Source: Microbacterium sp. C5A9 (GTDB lineage Bacteria; Actinomycetota; Actinomycetes; Actinomycetales; Microbacteriaceae). Taken from it: 64,000 nt of DNA. The notes beneath the pieces were generated by a model that saw nothing but the letters and a program-made list of their open reading frames with translations, made no database searches and was not told where the DNA came from. Shown one piece after another: positions 41,394 to 50,475 of the stretch; the stretch's first letter is position 1; each line of letters opens with the position of its first letter. Location of the stretch: NCBI RefSeq assembly GCF_022627955.1, contig NZ_JABXGD010000005.1:1-64000 (forward strand), written 5' to 3'. The translations under genes were made by a program, and so were the position numbers.

Positions 41394-42175
41394 GTGCGGC
41401 GTCCTCTGATGAGAGTCACCCCGATGAGCAGCCCCTGGACGAGAGGAAGAGACCATTGAAGACCTTCGAGAGCTGGATGAACGGCACCGACGGTGAGCCG
41501 GTCGACGTCGCGGCGAACGACGTGGCGCTGATCGTGATCGACATGCAGAACGGGTTCATCCGTGAGGAGTATTCGCTGGGGATCGCCCCCACGCAGGATC
41601 CCTTCGCGATGGCGGTACCCGGATGCGTCGCGCTCGTGGAATCAGCGCGGACGGCGGGGGTGCCGGTGATCTATACGCGGGCGACGAACCTGTACGATCA
41701 CGCCGATGCGCTTCCCCGTCGGGGGCGCGCCCTCAGTAAACCGGCTCCCGCCCGCCGCATGCACGAGCTCAGCGCCGACGTCGAGATCATCGACGAGCTC
41801 GCGCCTCTTCCCACCGAGTACGTCGTCGACAAGTCCCGCCCCGGCGCGATCTACGGCACACGACTGGAGCCGCTGCTGGTCGGGCTCGGCATCCGCAGCG
41901 TCGTGATCTGCGGCGTGACCACGAACATCTGCGTCGAGACGACGGCCCGCGAGGCGCACGCGCGCGGGTACGACACGTATGTGATCGCGGATGCGACGGG
42001 CGAGGCCGAGCCGAGCCGCTATTGGCACGCGCTCTACTCGATCGAGTTCCTGTTCGGCACCGTCGCGATGACCGAGGACGTGCAACGCTCGTGGGGCACA
42101 GAGGTCACCGGCGTGCCCGGATTCCCCCTCCAGCGTGCGAACGTGGGCTCAGCGGCGCTCGCCGCAGCCGTGTGA
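41390..42175 (+). CDS. Isochorismatase-family amidohydrolase, copy 2
   Basis: This 261-residue paralogue of copy 1 has the triad Asp (ALIVIDMQNGF), Lys (VVDKSRPGAIYGT) and Cys (VTTNICVETTAREA). It is nearly identical to copy 1 over the active-site core (GIRSVVICGVTTNICVETTA) but differs between residues about 75 and 110. That suggests a changed substrate pocket. ATG 41390 follows GAGGAGG. A TTG at 41456, also with a good ribosome site, would align with the start of copy 1 and is an alternative. Confidence 0.9.
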   Translation: MSAASSDESHPDEQPLDERKRPLKTFESWMNGTDGEPVDVAANDVALIVIDMQNGFIREEYSLGIAPTQDPFAMAVPGCVALVESARTAGVPVIYTRATNLYDHADALPRRGRALSKPAPARRMHELSADVEIIDELAPLPTEYVVDKSRPGAIYGTRLEPLLVGLGIRSVVICGVTTNICVETTAREAHARGYDTYVIADATGEAEPSRYWHALYSIEFLFGTVAMTEDVQRSWGTEVTGVPGFPLQRANVGSAALAAAV

Positions 42176-42176
42176 C

Positions 42177-43688
42177 GTGAGCTCTCGGTATTCGGGGCCG
42201 GGCCGCCAGTCGGCCCGGCCCCCTGCTCCGCCCGGCGCCGCACGGCTGCGCGATCGCCGCCTCTGGGTGCAGATAGGCGTTCTCACCCTGGTGCAGTTCG
42301 TCGGCATGATGAGCGGCACGATCATCGCGACGGCACTGCCGGCGATCACGGCGGAGATCCACGGCACGACCCTGCACTACACGTGGATGTTCGTGACCAC
42401 CGCGCTGGCATCCGCGGTGACGACCCCCTTGTGGGGGCGGTTGGGTGACATCTTCGACGCGAAGACCGTGCTGCAGTGGTCGCTCGGCTTCTACACCGCC
42501 GGTGCCCTGCTGTGCGGGCTCGCGCCGTCAGCGGATCTGCTGATCGCCGCCCGCGTCGTCCAGGGCATCGGCATCGGCGGCCATATAGCCCTCACCCAAT
42601 CTCTCGCCGCGCGACTGGTCGTTCCGCGACTGCGAGCACAGGTCAACGGCGTCATGGCGGTCTCGCAGATCGTCGCGACGATCAGCGGGCCGCTCGTCGG
42701 CGCACTGCTGGTCGGGGTGCCGTTGGTGGGATGGCGTCTGTGCTTCCTGCTGGGCGTTCCCGTCGCGGTGATCGCGTCGATCGTCGTCCAGATCGTGTTG
42801 CCGCGAGCCACCGCACCCGCTGAGGGACGCGTCGACTATCTCGGCGCCGTGCTCCTCGTCATCGGGCTCACCGGCCTTCTCGGCTGGATATCCTTCGTCG
42901 GCGACGAGCTTCCGCTCTTGTCGGCCGCATCCGTGCTCTGGGTGTCGACGAGCGTGCTGGTTCTCGCCGTCGCCGCCTGGTGGGAGTGGCGCGCGATCGA
43001 CGCCATCGTGCCGCTGCGAGCGCTCGCGGGGCGCGTGCCCGCGCTCGCGGCGGTCGCGAGCCTGTGCGTCGGGGTCTCGATGTTCGGCGGCACCATCTTC
43101 GTCACGCAGTACCTGCAGCTCGGCCGCGGTCTCGATGCGCTGACCGCAGGTGTGCTGCTCATGCCGATGGCTGTGGCGACCTTCATCTCTGCGCTCCTCA
43201 TCGGACGGCTCAGCACGAGGACAGGTCGGATCCGCCGCTACCTGCTCGTCGGGGTGACCCTGGTCGTGCTCGGCAATGCGGCTCTGATCGTCCTCACCGC
43301 GACCACTCCGCTGTGGTGGGTGATCGCGGCGTCGTCGCTCATCGGTGCCGGGCTCGGGATGACGGTGACGAACCTCGTCCTGCTCGCGCAGAATGCCACG
43401 CGCATGCGCGACACCGGTGCAGTCAGCGGAACCATCATCTTCTGCCGGACCCTCGGTTCCACGGTCGGTCTCGCGGTGTTCGGCGCGATCGTCGCGAGTT
43501 TCGTGCCGGCCGTCGACGAGGTGGCGGCGGCCGCGCTCGGCAGTCTGTACGCCTCGGCATCTTCGTCGGTGTTCCTGGTGGCGACCGCGATCTCACTCGT
43601 CGGGCTGGTGGCCGTGATTCTGCTGCCCTCAGTCACGCTGCGATCGACCGCCGACCTGCCCGAGTCGGTCCCCGCGGTGGCCGCCTGA
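42177..43688 (+). CDS. MFS transporter, DHA2-like
   Basis: This 503-residue transporter with about 14 membrane segments begins RRLWVQIGVLTLVQFVGMMS. Its motif A-like region is TPLWGRLGDIFDAKTVLQW and motif C-like region is ISGPLVGALLVGVPLVGW. The GTG at 42177 lies one base after the preceding stop. It is the last gene of the GntR-controlled operon. It may export a pathway product or a toxic analogue; direction cannot be read from sequence. Confidence 0.87.
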   Translation: MSSRYSGPGRQSARPPAPPGAARLRDRRLWVQIGVLTLVQFVGMMSGTIIATALPAITAEIHGTTLHYTWMFVTTALASAVTTPLWGRLGDIFDAKTVLQWSLGFYTAGALLCGLAPSADLLIAARVVQGIGIGGHIALTQSLAARLVVPRLRAQVNGVMAVSQIVATISGPLVGALLVGVPLVGWRLCFLLGVPVAVIASIVVQIVLPRATAPAEGRVDYLGAVLLVIGLTGLLGWISFVGDELPLLSAASVLWVSTSVLVLAVAAWWEWRAIDAIVPLRALAGRVPALAAVASLCVGVSMFGGTIFVTQYLQLGRGLDALTAGVLLMPMAVATFISALLIGRLSTRTGRIRRYLLVGVTLVVLGNAALIVLTATTPLWWVIAASSLIGAGLGMTVTNLVLLAQNATRMRDTGAVSGTIIFCRTLGSTVGLAVFGAIVASFVPAVDEVAAAALGSLYASASSSVFLVATAISLVGLVAVILLPSVTLRSTADLPESVPAVAA

Positions 43689-43699
43689 GGGCCTCGCCC

Positions 43700-44054
43700 T
43701 CAGCCCTGGCCGGGCTTGCCGAGCGTCGTGCCGGGCGGAAGCGAGGGGCAGGTGGCGTCCGCCGCGAGCGCGGCGACCTCGGCGCGGATCACGACGTCAT
43801 CGCCTGCCTTCGACACCGTGTAGACGACGCCCTGCTGCGTTCCGTCGGCGGGGGAGTAGCCGACCGACGCTTCGTCGATGTCGGGGTTCTCGGGCATCTG
43901 CGGACCCCCGGTCGTGCCGACGAGGTCGGCTGTCGGATTCTCGTTCGGCCAGTTGACCGCCGACGCGACAGTCATGTCCGAGACGCTCCAGTAGCCCTCG
44001 AGCTGGACGACCGGCTGGCAGGGCCATCCTCATCAGGAGGGGGCTTCGCTGCAT
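43700..44054 (-). pseudogene. Probable lipoprotein gene with damaged 5' end
   Basis: An 91-codon frame starts at ATG 43975 (MTVASAVNWPNENPTADLVG). The same frame continues upstream as codons for CQPVVQLEGYWSVSD, which reads like a lipoprotein just after its lipid-modified cysteine. It then meets TGA with no start in between. A different frame has ATG 44054 (MQRSPLLMRMALPA), which looks like a truncated signal peptide. A small deletion or frameshift in the signal region would explain this. Alternatively a real cytosolic 91-residue protein starts at 43975. Confidence 0.45.
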
Positions 44055-44138
44055 GGACCCACCCTATCCACGCGGCCGCGCGGCCTCGGCGGTCGCGAGC
44101 CGATGCGTGATGTCGGGGGCCGTCCCTACGATGGGCGC

Positions 44139-44777
44139 GTGAAGCTCCTCCTCCTGTCTCTGAATCCCGGCGCGATGCGGCCGTTCCTCGACGGTGTCGC
44201 CTCGGGGGCGCCGCTCCGCGTCGGCTACATCGACGACGCCCAGGTCGCGTATGCCGACGCGCCGTGGGTGCTCGCCGAGCGTCGGTCCATCGAGGCCCTC
44301 GGCCACGAGCTGGTCGACATCACGGCGCGTGATCTCACGGCGGCAGACTTCGCGGCGATGCTGTCCGCCGTCGACGCCGTCTACGTGGCGGGCGGCAGCA
44401 CCTTCGCGCTGCTCGAAGCGCTCAGGGTCACCGGCAACGACGACATCCTCGCCGAGCGCGTACGCGGAGGGCTGCCGTACATCGGGTGCAGTGCGGGATC
44501 GATCATCGCGGGCCCCGACATCGCGCCCGCCTCGCTCATGGACGACCCCCGCGACGGACCGGCTCTGACCGACTTCGGGGGCCTGGGGCTGATCGGGCGC
44601 ACCGTGATCCCGCACGCCGACGGGCTGCTGGCGCCCTATCCGCCGTCCCTGATCGAGGAGACCATCGCGACATACAGCGAGAGCCATGACCTGCTGCCGG
44701 TGCGCGACGATCAGGCGCTGCGGGTGGACGGCGATGAGGAGACGATGATCGCCTCGGCGCCGGCGGCCGGCGAGTAG
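44139..44777 (+). CDS. Peptidase E-like serine peptidase (family S51)
   Basis: This 212-residue cytoplasmic peptidase has the S51 nucleophile elbow GCSAGSIIAGPDI with Ser near residue 127. Other family features are VYVAGGSTFALLEAL upstream and TVIPHADG downstream. S51 enzymes cleave Asp-X dipeptides; cyanophycinase is a relative. GTG 44139 begins MKLLLLSLNPGA, the usual start. TACGAT at 44127-44132 would place the transcript start at this codon, so it is probably leaderless. It ends 12 bases before the converging GH3 gene. Confidence 0.85.
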   Translation: MKLLLLSLNPGAMRPFLDGVASGAPLRVGYIDDAQVAYADAPWVLAERRSIEALGHELVDITARDLTAADFAAMLSAVDAVYVAGGSTFALLEALRVTGNDDILAERVRGGLPYIGCSAGSIIAGPDIAPASLMDDPRDGPALTDFGGLGLIGRTVIPHADGLLAPYPPSLIEETIATYSESHDLLPVRDDQALRVDGDEETMIASAPAAGE

Positions 44778-44789
44778 ACAGCACCCGCC

Positions 44790-47090
44790 TCACACGATCT
44801 CGAATGTCGCGACCGTCTCCTCGTCGTCGCACGCCTCTCCCACCCACAGGCGCACGGCGCCCGGCTCGACGCGCTTCACGCCGTCGAGACCCGTGAACGC
44901 GAGGCGGTCGATCGGCACCTCGAAATCGACCACCGTCTCGGTGCCCGGAGCGAGGGCGACCCGGCGGAAGTCGAGCAGCTGTGCCACCGGACGCGCCACG
45001 CTCCCGACCTCGTCGTGCGCATAGAGCTGCACGACGTCGGTCGCCTCGATCGAGCCGGTGTTGCGCACCCGCACGGTCGCCCGGAAGGTCTCGCCGGCGG
45101 CGACAGTCGCCGGAACGACGAGGTCGTCATGGGCGAACGTCGTGTAGCTGAGGCCGAAGCCGAACGGCCGTACCGGGGTGGGGTCGGCGCTCGTGACATC
45201 CGTCCGTCCGCCGAGCACCGGATGCAGATACGAATACGGCTGGGCACCGGCCGACCGCGGCAGGGAGACCGGGAGCCGGCCGGACGGTGCGACCCGCCCG
45301 CTCAGCAGCCCGGCGAGTGCGGGCGCTCCTTCCTCGCCGGGAAAGAACGTCTGCAGCACGGCGGCGGGAGTGCCCGCCGAGAGGGCGGACGCCGACGACT
45401 CCGCATCGACGGCCCCGAGCCCCGTCATCGTGCCGGCGGCCCCGGCCCGGGGCGGCAGAGCCCAGTCGAGCACATACGGGCGCCCGGTCATCGCGATCAG
45501 GACCACCGGCGTGCCCGACGCGACGACGGCTTCGACCAGTGCGCGCTGCACTCCAGGCAGCTCGAGGTCGTCGACGTCGTTGCCCTCGCCGACGGTGCCA
45601 CGGCCGAAGAGACCGGCGCGGTCTCCCACGACGACGATCGCGACGTCGGCGCGGCCGGCGGCATCGACAGCCACGGGGATGCCGGAGCGGTCGTCGCCGT
45701 CGACATCGCATCCGGCGGTGACCGTGATCTCGGCCTGCGGGAGTTCCGCGCGCAGAGCGTCGACGACGGTCGGCAGCTCGATGCCCGCGGGTGTCTCGGG
45801 GTGGTGCGCGAGCACGTGGTTGACGAACGAATAGCAGCCCATCAGCGCCTCGGTGCTGTCGGCGTTCGGGCCGATCACCGCGATGCGCGTCGCCGCGGCC
45901 GGGGAGAGCGGCAGAAGACCGTCGTTGCTCAGCAGCACGACCGATTCCTCGGCGAGGCGCCGCGCGAGCGCACGGTGCTCGGCAGGGTCGAGGTCGATCG
46001 CGGTCGGTGGCGCGTCGAAGACGGCATCCAGCAGTCCGAGCTCCTCCTTCTGGGCGAGCACCCGTCCGACGGCCCGGTCGAGCACCTCGGGGTCGAGTCG
46101 TCCGTCGCGCACCTGCTCGGCGAGCGTCTGGAACGCATCCGGCGAGGGCAGCTCCACATCGATCCCCGCGGTGATCGCGAGCCGCGCGGCGTCGGCGGAG
46201 TCGGCGGCCACCCGCTGCATGCTCTGCAGGAAGTCCACCGAGAAGTAGTCCGACACCACGACCCCGTCGAAGCCCCAGCGCTCTCGCAGGACACCGTTGA
46301 GATAGCGCGGATCCGCGGCGAGCGGCACGCCGTCGATGTCGGTGTACGAGTTCATGACGCTGCGCGCTCCGCCCTCGCGCACCGCCATCTCGAAGGGCGG
46401 CAGCAGCACATCTTCGATCTCCCGCTGCCCGACGCTCACGGGAGCGTGGTTGCGGCCGGCCTTCGACGCGGAGTACCCGACGAAGTGCTTCAGGGTCGCA
46501 TGCACGCCCTCGGACTGCAGGCCCCGCACATAGGCGGTGCCGATCCGACCGACGACCAGCGGATCCTCGGCGATGCACTCGTCGACCCGCCCCCACCGGG
46601 GGTCGCGGATGACGTCGAGCACCGGGGCGAGCCCCTGATGCACCCCGAGGGCGCGCATCGACGATCCGACCGCGCGACCGACCTCTTCGACCAGCTCGGG
46701 ATCGAACGACGCGCCCCACGCGAGCGGGGTCGCGAAGGTCGCGGCCTTCCAGGCAGCCAGGCCCGTCAGGCACTCCTCGTGCACGATCGCCGGGATGCCG
46801 AGCCTGGTCTCGCGCTGCAGGCGCCGCTGCTCCGCCCACAGCCACGCCGCGCGCTCGACCGGGTCGACAGGGCGGGTCCCGTACACGCGCGTGAGATGGC
46901 CGATCCCGTGGGCGGATGCCTGCTCGTAGCGCGTCGAGCTCTTCTTCTCACCCGACATCGGGGCGACGACCTCGTCACCCTGATCGACCCAGAAGCCGAC
47001 GAGCTGGGCCTGCTTCTCGTCCAGCGTCATCCGGTCGAGGAGCGCGCGTACCCGCGGGGAGAGGGGCGGGGAGGCGAGGGACTGCCGCAT
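44790..47090 (-). CDS. GH3 beta-glycosidase (beta-glucosidase/beta-xylosidase)
   Basis: This 766-residue cytoplasmic retaining glycosidase has an N-terminal TIM barrel (about residues 10-330) with GHLTRVYGTRP, LAPVLDVIRDPRWGRVDE and the nucleophile motif GVVVSDYFSVD. The GH3 C-terminal alpha/beta domain is at about 370-590 (RIAVIGPNADSTEALMG). A fibronectin-III-like domain follows at about 640-766. There is no signal peptide, so it cleaves imported oligosaccharides. It is the last gene of the binding protein-permease-permease-GH3 unit. Sugar specificity is not decided by sequence; glucose, xylose or related are all possible. Confidence 0.92.
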   Translation of the reverse strand: MRQSLASPPLSPRVRALLDRMTLDEKQAQLVGFWVDQGDEVVAPMSGEKKSSTRYEQASAHGIGHLTRVYGTRPVDPVERAAWLWAEQRRLQRETRLGIPAIVHEECLTGLAAWKAATFATPLAWGASFDPELVEEVGRAVGSSMRALGVHQGLAPVLDVIRDPRWGRVDECIAEDPLVVGRIGTAYVRGLQSEGVHATLKHFVGYSASKAGRNHAPVSVGQREIEDVLLPPFEMAVREGGARSVMNSYTDIDGVPLAADPRYLNGVLRERWGFDGVVVSDYFSVDFLQSMQRVAADSADAARLAITAGIDVELPSPDAFQTLAEQVRDGRLDPEVLDRAVGRVLAQKEELGLLDAVFDAPPTAIDLDPAEHRALARRLAEESVVLLSNDGLLPLSPAAATRIAVIGPNADSTEALMGCYSFVNHVLAHHPETPAGIELPTVVDALRAELPQAEITVTAGCDVDGDDRSGIPVAVDAAGRADVAIVVVGDRAGLFGRGTVGEGNDVDDLELPGVQRALVEAVVASGTPVVLIAMTGRPYVLDWALPPRAGAAGTMTGLGAVDAESSASALSAGTPAAVLQTFFPGEEGAPALAGLLSGRVAPSGRLPVSLPRSAGAQPYSYLHPVLGGRTDVTSADPTPVRPFGFGLSYTTFAHDDLVVPATVAAGETFRATVRVRNTGSIEATDVVQLYAHDEVGSVARPVAQLLDFRRVALAPGTETVVDFEVPIDRLAFTGLDGVKRVEPGAVRLWVGEACDDEETVATFEIV

Positions 47091-47142
47091 CGTGTTCTCT
47101 TTCTCGAATTCCTCGTCGGCCGGCCGCGTGCGGCGCGTCGGC

Positions 47143-48033
47143 TCAGCCCTTGACCGCACCGGTGAGCCCTCCGACGATGCGCCGCTCGAACAGGCTGAAG
47201 AAGATCAGCGCGGGGATCATCGACAGCGAGGTGAAGGCCAGCACCTTCGCGGTGTCGACCGAGTACTGCGAGGCGAAGGACTGCACTCCGAGCGGCAGCG
47301 TGTACGCAGCCTGGTCGTTGAGGATGAACAGCGGCAGAAGGTAGCCGTTCCAGCTGCCGATGAAAGCCAGGATGCCGGTCGTGATGACCCCCGGAAGGGA
47401 GAGCGGCAGCACCATGCGCCAGAAGAAGCCGAGGCGACTGCATCCGTCGATGAACGAGGCCTCCTGGATCTCGTCGGGGATCGCCCGCAGGAACGGCACG
47501 AGGATGATGATCGTCGTCGGCAGCGCGAACGCGATCTGCGGCAGGATCACCCCGCCGAGGGAGTTCATGAGGCCGAGGCTCCGCACCACGATGTACAGCG
47601 GGGTGATCGCGACGGTCAGCGGGAACATCAGCCCTGCGGCGAAGAACGCGTAGAGGACTCCCCGGCCGGCGAACCGGTAGCGGGCGAGCACGTACGCGGC
47701 CATCAGACCGAGCGCGACGGTGCCCACCGTCGTGGCGAGGGCGACGATGGTCGAGTTGCCCACCAGGCGCCAGAACACGTCGCCGGCGAGCACGTCGAGG
47801 TAGTTCGACGCCACCCAGGGCTGGGGGAAGCCCGCAGGGTCGGTCGTGATCTGGGCGTTCGTGCGGAATCCGCCCGTGATGATGTACGCGATCGGCGCCA
47901 GCATGAGCCCGACCGCGATCAGCGCGACGAAGTACACCGCGGGGTTGGCCCACGGCAGCCGCGGCTTCGCGGTGCGGCCGGGGCGGCCGGTGCGGTGGGG
48001 GCGCTGGGTGACGAGCACCGAGGTGGCGGTCAT
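47143..48033 (-). CDS. Sugar ABC transporter permease, MalG type
   Basis: This 296-residue CUT1 permease starts with a basic tail, then ANPAVYFVALIAVGLMLAPI as first helix. The EAA motif is in EIQEASFIDGCSRLGFFWRM, and the end RRIVGGLTGAVKG is the canonical MalG C-terminus. The ATG overlaps the upstream permease stop by four bases. GH3 follows 52 bases later. As with the first CUT1 operon, no ATPase is encoded nearby. Confidence 0.93.
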   Translation of the reverse strand: MTATSVLVTQRPHRTGRPGRTAKPRLPWANPAVYFVALIAVGLMLAPIAYIITGGFRTNAQITTDPAGFPQPWVASNYLDVLAGDVFWRLVGNSTIVALATTVGTVALGLMAAYVLARYRFAGRGVLYAFFAAGLMFPLTVAITPLYIVVRSLGLMNSLGGVILPQIAFALPTTIIILVPFLRAIPDEIQEASFIDGCSRLGFFWRMVLPLSLPGVITTGILAFIGSWNGYLLPLFILNDQAAYTLPLGVQSFASQYSVDTAKVLAFTSLSMIPALIFFSLFERRIVGGLTGAVKG

Positions 48034-49034
48034 CGGACGAGCTCCTTCTGTGAGTCGGCGTCGATGCCGGTGTCGGCGACGGCATCCGCTGTCGCGCGCG
48101 AGCGTGCGGATCCCCGGCGGCGTGACGTGCCGGTCAGTGCACCGTCGGTGTCTCTGCGCAGCACCGCGCGCTGGTAGATCAGCGCGACCACGAGCGAGAT
48201 CAGGAAGAGCACCACCGCGACCGCGTTGCCGTAGCCGTAGTTGCCGGCGTTGCGCCCCTCCGAGACCATGTACGTCGCCATGGTCGAGGTGCCGGCGGTC
48301 GAGGCGATGTACTGACCCCAGATGATGTACACGAGATCGAACAGCTGGAGCGAGCCGATGATCGACAGGAACGCCCAGATGCGCAGCGTCGGAGCCAGCA
48401 GCGGCAGCGTGATGCGCCACTGGATCTGCCAGTACGAGGCGCCGTCGATCGCCGCCGCCTCGTGCAGCTCCTCGGGAATGCCCTGCAGGCCGGCGAGGAA
48501 CAGGATGACGGCGAAGCCGATGTACTTCCAGGTGATGATCGCCATCAGAGTCCAGATGGCGATGCCAGGGTCTGACAGCCAGTCGGTCGCGAGGAACCCC
48601 AGACCCATGTTCGTCAGCATCGCGTTGAGGGCGCCGTTGGTCTGGAGCATGAGGCTCCACCCCGTGCCCACGACGACCTCCGAGATCACATAGGGAACGA
48701 AGATCAGCACACGGATGAGCGACTGGCCGCGCATCCTGCGGTTCAGCAGCAGCGCCAGGAGGATCGCGATCGGGCCCTGCAGCACGAGCGAGAAGACCAG
48801 GATGAAGCCGTTGTGCGCGAGCGCATCGTGGAACAGCGGGTCCTGGAGGATCGTGAGGTAGTTCTTCAGTCCGACGAAGTCGGTGGGCGGGCCGTAGCCC
48901 TGCCAGCTGAAGAAGCCGTAGTACGCCGCCATCAGCACCGGGAAGATGACGAACGCGAGGAAGACGAGAAGGGCGGGTCCGGCCAGAAGGATCACTTCCA
49001 GCCGGACGCCCTTCTCACGCTTTCGCTGCGGCAT
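48030..49034 (-). CDS. Sugar ABC transporter permease, MalF type
   Basis: This 334-residue permease has six hydrophobic segments from LEVILLAGPALLVFLAFVIF onward. The EAA loop is GIPEELHEAAAIDGASYWQI. The C-terminal tail of about 40 residues is polar and longer than usual. The start codon overlaps the binding-protein gene by 20 bases. Later GTG starts are possible but would remove the basic N-terminus. Confidence 0.92.
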   Translation of the reverse strand: MPQRKREKGVRLEVILLAGPALLVFLAFVIFPVLMAAYYGFFSWQGYGPPTDFVGLKNYLTILQDPLFHDALAHNGFILVFSLVLQGPIAILLALLLNRRMRGQSLIRVLIFVPYVISEVVVGTGWSLMLQTNGALNAMLTNMGLGFLATDWLSDPGIAIWTLMAIITWKYIGFAVILFLAGLQGIPEELHEAAAIDGASYWQIQWRITLPLLAPTLRIWAFLSIIGSLQLFDLVYIIWGQYIASTAGTSTMATYMVSEGRNAGNYGYGNAVAVVLFLISLVVALIYQRAVLRRDTDGALTGTSRRRGSARSRATADAVADTGIDADSQKELVR

Positions 49035-50310
49035 CCTGCACAGCCTTGACGAGCTCTTCGGCCGAGCTGTTGCCCGCGAGCAGGTCGACCACGGCGACGT
49101 TCAGTGCGTTTCCGACGTTCTGCCCGTAGACCGTGTCGAGCCACTGCGTCGCATACGGGGCGTCGTTGTACGCGGCGAGGATGGTCTGCAGGTACGGCTC
49201 GGTCACGGCCTCCTGCGCCACGGTGTTCACCGGCGGGGCATTGAACGCCTTGTAGTACTCGGTCTGCACGGCGGAGGTGCCGAGGTAGTTCAGGAAGTCG
49301 ACGCAGGCGTCGGGGGCATCGACCGAGCACGAGTAGCCGTCGACGCCGCCCATCATCGACCCGGGCTCGCCGTCGCCGCCCTCGATCTCGGGGAACGGGA
49401 ACCAGCTGAGGTCGGCCAGCGGCTGCTGGTCGGGGGTGAGCGACCCGATGACACCGGGGTTCCACGCGCCCATGAGCTCCATGGCCGCCTGGTGGTTGGC
49501 GAGGAGTCCGGCCGAGCTGCCGGCGCCCTGCTGGGCGGAGGTCGTCAGGAACCCGGAGTTGAACGGCTCGGTCTCGGCGAACGCCTGCAGGTCTTCGCCG
49601 GCGCGCACCCAGCACTCGTCGCTGAAGTCCATATCGTCGGCGGCTGCGGCCAGGGTGTCGGCGCTGCACTCCCGCAGCGCGAGCCAGTAGTACCAGTGCG
49701 CCGCGGGCCAGGCATCCTTCGCACCGAGCGCGATCGGCTCGATTCCCGCCGCCTTCAGTGCGGTGTTCGCGGTCTCGAGCTCGTCGAGCGTGGTGGGGTT
49801 CTCGGTGATGCCGGCCTGGTCGAACAGGTCCTGGCTGTAGAAGAGTCCGCCGGGGAGCACGGCCACGGGCATGGCGTAGATCTTGCCGTCGAGGCTGTTG
49901 GCCGAGTACGCCGCATCCGGGATCTCGTCCTTCGCGCCGCCGGCGATCGCATCGGTGAGGTCCTTGAGCTGGCCGGCCTTGACCATCGCCGCCATCTTGC
50001 CGCCGCCGCGCTGCAGGAAGATGTCGGGGGCGTCGCCCGAGTTGAGCGCCGTCTGCAGCTTGCCGTCGAGGTCTTCATTCTGGATCGACTGGATCTCGAT
50101 CGTGACGCCCTCGTTGTCCGCTTCGAAGTCGGCGACCGTCTTCTCCCAGAACTCGACCCCGGGGCCCGTCGTCGAGTTGTGCCAGAGCGTCATGGTGGTG
50201 TCGCCGTCGCCACCACCGCCGGAGGTGTCGCCGGTGCATCCTGAGAGGGCGAGCGCACCGACGGCCAGGACCGAGACCGCGGCGGCGAGGGGGAGCCTTC
50301 TGCTGTTCAT
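49015..50310 (-). CDS. Sugar ABC transporter solute-binding lipoprotein (CUT1)
   Basis: This 431-residue lipoprotein has signal RRLPLAAAVSVLAVGALALSGC with lipobox LSGC, then a Gly/Asp-rich spacer. The binding domain begins TTMTLWHNSTTGPGVEFWEK, and ALNSGDAPDIFLQRGGGKMA is typical of family 1. It heads the GH3 operon and is divergent from a LacI gene, with an operator-like palindrome between. The sugar is inferred to be a beta-linked oligosaccharide. Confidence 0.93.
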   Translation of the reverse strand: MNSRRLPLAAAVSVLAVGALALSGCTGDTSGGGGDGDTTMTLWHNSTTGPGVEFWEKTVADFEADNEGVTIEIQSIQNEDLDGKLQTALNSGDAPDIFLQRGGGKMAAMVKAGQLKDLTDAIAGGAKDEIPDAAYSANSLDGKIYAMPVAVLPGGLFYSQDLFDQAGITENPTTLDELETANTALKAAGIEPIALGAKDAWPAAHWYYWLALRECSADTLAAAADDMDFSDECWVRAGEDLQAFAETEPFNSGFLTTSAQQGAGSSAGLLANHQAAMELMGAWNPGVIGSLTPDQQPLADLSWFPFPEIEGGDGEPGSMMGGVDGYSCSVDAPDACVDFLNYLGTSAVQTEYYKAFNAPPVNTVAQEAVTEPYLQTILAAYNDAPYATQWLDTVYGQNVGNALNVAVVDLLAGNSSAEELVKAVQDAAAKA

Positions 50311-50423
50311 GTGATCGTTCTCCTCATCGAGAGTTGCGCGCCGCGTCGATGCGGGCGTCTGCGGGGGCTGGGACGAGACCGCAGTGGGATGCAGTCTTCT
50401 GTCGCCGCCGACGATCGTCAAAC

Positions 50424-50435
50424 GTTTTCGAAAAC
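50424..50435. promoter_or_regulatory. LacI operator palindrome
   Basis: GTTTTCGAAAAC is a perfect 12-base palindrome with the central CG typical of LacI/GalR operators, embedded in GC-rich DNA. It lies between the divergent lacI (50476) and binding-protein (50310) genes and probably serves both. Confidence 0.7.
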
Positions 50436-50475
50436 AGTTTCCGTCCCCGCGTCCGCAGAACTACGCTGGCGTCTC

